A stretch of 53,453 nucleotides of DNA from Muribaculaceae bacterium (GTDB lineage: Bacteria; Bacteroidota; Bacteroidia; Bacteroidales; Muribaculaceae), in assembly GCA_017624155.1 (NCBI GenBank), contig JAGANS010000009.1, forward strand, positions 1-53,453, in the 5' to 3' direction. Shown piece after piece: positions 51,457 through 53,453 of the stretch (the stretch's first letter is position 1; each line of letters begins with the position of its first letter). The translations under genes and the position numbers were made by a program. A model generated the notes under the pieces. The model did not search any database. It saw only the letters and a program-made list of their open reading frames with translations, and was not told the origin of the DNA.

Positions 51457-51834
51457 TTAATTTACGTATCTTTTGAAATTCTCTCCGTCAAGCGATTTTG
51501 CATTGAAATTGATAAGAAAGCCTATCGGATATGAAGACAGTTTTAGATATGAAAGCAGTTGTTTATGGTGAACCGGCAATAGCTTTTCAACCGATTTCAG
51601 CTCAATTACGACAGTATCTTCCACTACGATGTCGAGCCTGAACCCTTCACCAAGGTTTTTACCTTTATATAGAACCTCAATAGGAACTTGTGAGCGCACT
51701 TTGAATCCCCTTTATTGAAGTTTATATATCAAAGCCTTTTCATAGATACTTTCCAATAAACCGGGCCCGAGGTGACTGTGAACAGCATAACATGCCTCAC
51801 GTATTAGAAAAGTTAAATCTTCCTCAAATAGCAT
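51457..51834 (-). pseudogene. GxxExxY-family protein gene interrupted by an in-frame TAA
   Basis: Starting at the ATG at 51834, the frame reads MLFEEDLTFLIREACYAVHS, HLGPGLLESIYEKALIYKLQ, then TAA (51712-51714), and continues RGFKVRSQVPIEVLYKGKNL through to FKRYVN at 51457. Both halves join in one frame into a 125-residue GxxExxY protein (PGLLESIYE motif, and the VVIELKSVE core of a PD-(D/E)xK-like fold), so one nonsense codon replaces a residue such as Glu, Lys or Gln at codon 41. The 3' part alone could start at a GTG (51699). Function of the family is unsettled. Lower GC than neighbours. Confidence 0.85.
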
Positions 51835-51837
51835 AAA

Positions 51838-51868
51838 AAATAATCCGTGTAAAACCGTGGAATCCGAG
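51838..51868. repeat. Terminal inverted repeat, right
   Basis: AATAATCCGTGTAAAACCGT then GGAATCCGAG. Its reverse complement aligns with 51409-51439 at most positions. It ends 10 bases before the yggS stop codon. Confidence 0.6.
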
Positions 51869-51878
51869 TGCTAAAAGC

Positions 51879-52535
51879 TTATCTGGAGCCGAAGATGGCT
51901 GTGCCTATGCGCACCAATGTCGAGCCTTCCTCGATGGCAATGCCGTAATCATCACTCATACCCATCGACAACTCATCAAATCCACGCAGATCAGGGCACA
52001 TCGCCAAAATTTGCCGGCGCAGCTCGGATATGCGGGCAAAATCCTGCCTTACACGCTCCATATCATCAGTATTGGTAGCCATGCCCATCAGTCCGCACAG
52101 ATGTGTCGCGCGCAGATTCTCGAATCCGCGCCGCTCAAAATATCCCAGCAGCTCCTCCGGCGTGAAGCCAAACTTGCTTTCCTCCTCGGCCACATGCACC
52201 TGCAGCAGCACCCGCGTCACCACGCCACGCTCGGCCGACAGCCGATCTATCAGTTCAAGCAGCCGCTCTGAGTCAACGCTTTCTATCATTGACACAAGGC
52301 CGATCAGTGGCTTCACCTTGTTGGTCTGCAGGTGGCCTATGAAATGCCACTGCGTGTCGGCCGGCATTAGCGGCGCCTTCTCGCACAGCTCCTGCACCCG
52401 GCTCTCTCCGAATACGCGCTGACCGGCTGCGTATGCTTCCTGCAGAGCCTCCACAGGGTGGAATTTCGACACCGCCACAAGCCTTACCTCTGCGGGCAGC
52501 CCGTCGACGGTGCGTTGTAGATTCTCGGCGATCAT
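51879..52535 (-). CDS. YggS-family PLP homeostasis protein
   Basis: 218 residues of the alanine-racemase-like TIM barrel without a C-terminal domain. RLVAVSKFHP puts the PLP lysine at residue 24; FGESRVQELCEK, WHFIGHLQTNKVKP and LSMGMSDDYGIAIEEGSTLVRIGTAIFG are the usual signatures. It binds PLP and balances B6 vitamers. Its ATG overlaps the stop of the DUF4494 gene, so both share a promoter. Confidence 0.95.
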   Translation of the reverse strand: MIAENLQRTVDGLPAEVRLVAVSKFHPVEALQEAYAAGQRVFGESRVQELCEKAPLMPADTQWHFIGHLQTNKVKPLIGLVSMIESVDSERLLELIDRLSAERGVVTRVLLQVHVAEEESKFGFTPEELLGYFERRGFENLRATHLCGLMGMATNTDDMERVRQDFARISELRRQILAMCPDLRGFDELSMGMSDDYGIAIEEGSTLVRIGTAIFGSR

Positions 52536-52966
52536 TCCTTTACTTTCATGCGGTAGACATCTACCAGCGGAGTCTCCGATATCGACACGATGTCATAGTC
52601 AGCCATTGTGCCCTTCATATATTCGATCAGGCCGTCATAGGCGCTCTTGAATCCCGTAGCCTGCACCAGCATCTGGCTCACCGAGCGTTTCTCCACACCG
52701 CTCTTCTCGTCAACAGTGATAAAGCCCACCTTGGCCAGATACCAGCGGTCGCCCTCATCGTTGAACGCGATCTCCGCGATTTTCGACCTCTTTACAGCAG
52801 CGACGTCAAATTCACCCGAGATAAACGGGCGCTGTTCCTCCGTGATACGAGCCTCGGCCTCCGTAAAGGTCAGGGCATCCACCAGATAAGGCTCCGTAAC
52901 TTTCTTTGCAGCTCCGTTTTCCTGAAGCTTGTCATATCTTACCTTGCATTCAAACCAATTTGCCAT
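52532..52966 (-). CDS. DUF4494 protein
   Basis: 144 residues from the ATG at 52966 (MANWFECKVRYDKLQENGAA). The frame opens further upstream at 53056, but that part lies beyond the promoter element and is rejected. A beta-rich small protein with the block KVTEPYLVDALTFTEAEARI and DIVSISETPLVDVYRMKVKE. The family is Bacteroidota-specific, usually paired with yggS as here. No known function. Confidence 0.88.
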   Translation of the reverse strand: MANWFECKVRYDKLQENGAAKKVTEPYLVDALTFTEAEARITEEQRPFISGEFDVAAVKRSKIAEIAFNDEGDRWYLAKVGFITVDEKSGVEKRSVSQMLVQATGFKSAYDGLIEYMKGTMADYDIVSISETPLVDVYRMKVKE

Positions 52967-53025
52967 TTTTTTAAGATTTTGATTAATATAATTATAATGT
53001 ACGCGCGCGAGAACGCGAAACACAT

Positions 53026-53034
53026 GCAAAGTTA
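53026..53034 (-). promoter_or_regulatory. -7 promoter element of the DUF4494-yggS operon
   Basis: Minus strand TAACTTTGC, start near 53020, leader about 54 nt to the ATG at 52966. Confidence 0.65.
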
Positions 53035-53123
53035 CAAAAAACATACAAAACCACAAACTTGAACCATCCCGCCCGTGCTTCCGCGCCCCCCCCGCACCGC
53101 TGTGGTACCCCGCCTACCCGTAG

Positions 53124-53261
53124 GGACGCACGGCCCGTGCGTCCGATCCATCCGGATGGCGCGCCGGCAGCGCGAGGGTCGGAGACCCTCTGATTATGAG
53201 AGAACCCCAGGAGAATCCTGGGGACCAGGCCGACAACCAGTGGAATAAGTCTCGGAGAGAC
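53124..53261. other. Chain of five short hairpins, possible structured RNA or repeat
   Basis: Consecutive inverted repeats: GGACGCACGG/CCGTGCGTCC (53124-53144), the palindrome CCATCCGGATGG (53148-53159), GAGGGTC-GGA-GACCCTC (53174-53190), CCCCAGGA-GAA-TCCTGGGG (53205-53223) and GTCTC-GGA-GAGAC (53249-53261). Three have GNA triloops, favourable in RNA. The stretch lies between the DUF4494 promoter and the window edge. A 32-codon frame crosses it. Confidence 0.6.
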
Positions 53262-53294
53262 GTCTTGTGCTACCGGCATCGCCACCCGCCGTAA
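53196..53294 (+). CDS. Possible 32-residue peptide over the hairpin chain (doubtful)
   Basis: ATG to TAA gives MREPQENPGDQADNQWNKSR plus 12 more residues, no signal or hydrophobic part. It lies across two of the hairpins, so the pattern is more likely set by RNA structure than by the peptide. No promoter element is clear. Confidence 0.15.
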   Translation: MREPQENPGDQADNQWNKSRRDVLCYRHRHPP

Positions 53295-53453
53295 TGCATC
53301 GCCCCTCCGCGGGGCTTGCCCCGCCGGTCCCCGCCTCCCGGTCACCCGCGCAGCGATCCTGTTCCCGACATGATGGAAAAGCCCGCCCTTTGGAAAAGGC
53401 GGCAAAGCCGGCCCGGTTTTTGAGTAGAACCTGATCAGCCGCGTCCGGCTTCA
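53295..53453. other. GC-rich non-coding edge with further inverted repeats
   Basis: Holds GCGGGG-CTTG-CCCCGC near 53318-53333 and CCGCCCTTT/AAAGGCGG near 53385-53404. No convincing gene up to the window edge. May be the continuation of the element at 53124-53261 or a boundary of a neighbouring unit. Confidence 0.4.

Noticed and set aside
1-53453. CRISPR array, rRNA operon, insertion sequence with transposase, prophage
   Set aside because: No regular spaced repeats, no rRNA-like sequence, no transposase or integrase reading was seen on either strand.

Overview
The window reads as chromosomal DNA of a gut-type Bacteroidales bacterium, most likely Muribaculaceae-like. The grounds are promoters of the Bacteroidota type (TAnnTTTG, sometimes with TTTG about 20 bases upstream), starts without Shine-Dalgarno sequences, moderately high GC, and family content typical of the phylum: methylmalonyl-CoA decarboxylase, glycine-lipid acyltransferases, uppS-bamA-ompH-ompH, a type 9 secretion plug protein, and DUF6242, DUF6089, DUF6048, DUF6452, DUF4494 and DUF4199 proteins. 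Genus placement is inference. All product names come from reading the sequence; no database search was run.

Layout. 1-3.9 kb: a minus-strand operon for the succinate-propionate route (mce, mmdA, a lamin-tail/OadG fusion, the biotin carrier, and mmdB cut by the window edge). 4.0-4.2 kb: a gene-free stretch with a promoter, about 130 nt and a terminator, a candidate small RNA. 4.3-10.8 kb: a membrane-spanning TPR/HTH regulator, a Crp-family regulator, a BASS transporter, lgt, an alanine/glycine:cation symporter and an ECF sigma factor. 11-14.4 kb: a polyprenyl glycosylphosphotransferase and a DUF349 protein. 14.5-16.4 kb: a PadR-PspC operon with a palindromic operator candidate, then a free-standing 54-codon gene between two terminators. 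16.4-16.8 kb: a dispersed repeat. 16.8-20.1 kb: the glycine-lipid pair glsA-glsB, facing a degenerate epimerase and a DUF115-like protein across a perfect palindrome that carries a promoter element on each strand.

20.2-31 kb: envelope genes on the plus strand (M6 metalloprotease, thioredoxin-fold protein, DUF6242 lipoprotein, DUF6089 protein, uppS, bamA, two ompH/skp). 31-33 kb: CDF and Na+/Ca2+ transporters and tRNA-Arg(CCU). 33.1-36.3 kb: a small ABC exporter and an aspartate aminotransferase. 36.3-41.1 kb: an A+T-richer type III restriction-modification pair in the order res-mod, directly downstream of tRNA-Arg(CCG). 41.4-43.9 kb: ung, the T9SS plug protein and a DUF3109 protein. 43.9-44.2 kb: a second copy of the dispersed repeat. 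44.2-48 kb: a minus-strand run (DUF4199, GT2, DUF6452, DUF6048, SDR). 48.1-51.4 kb: glnS and a TPR protein. 51.4-53.5 kb: a GxxExxY gene broken by a stop codon and flanked by inverted repeats, then yggS, a DUF4494 gene and a chain of hairpins reaching the edge.

Most of the window is core metabolism and envelope biogenesis. The less explained signals lie between genes: the two-copy stem-loop repeat, the GxxExxY module, the 53-kb hairpin chain, two promoter-terminator units without genes, and the divergent palindromic promoter.
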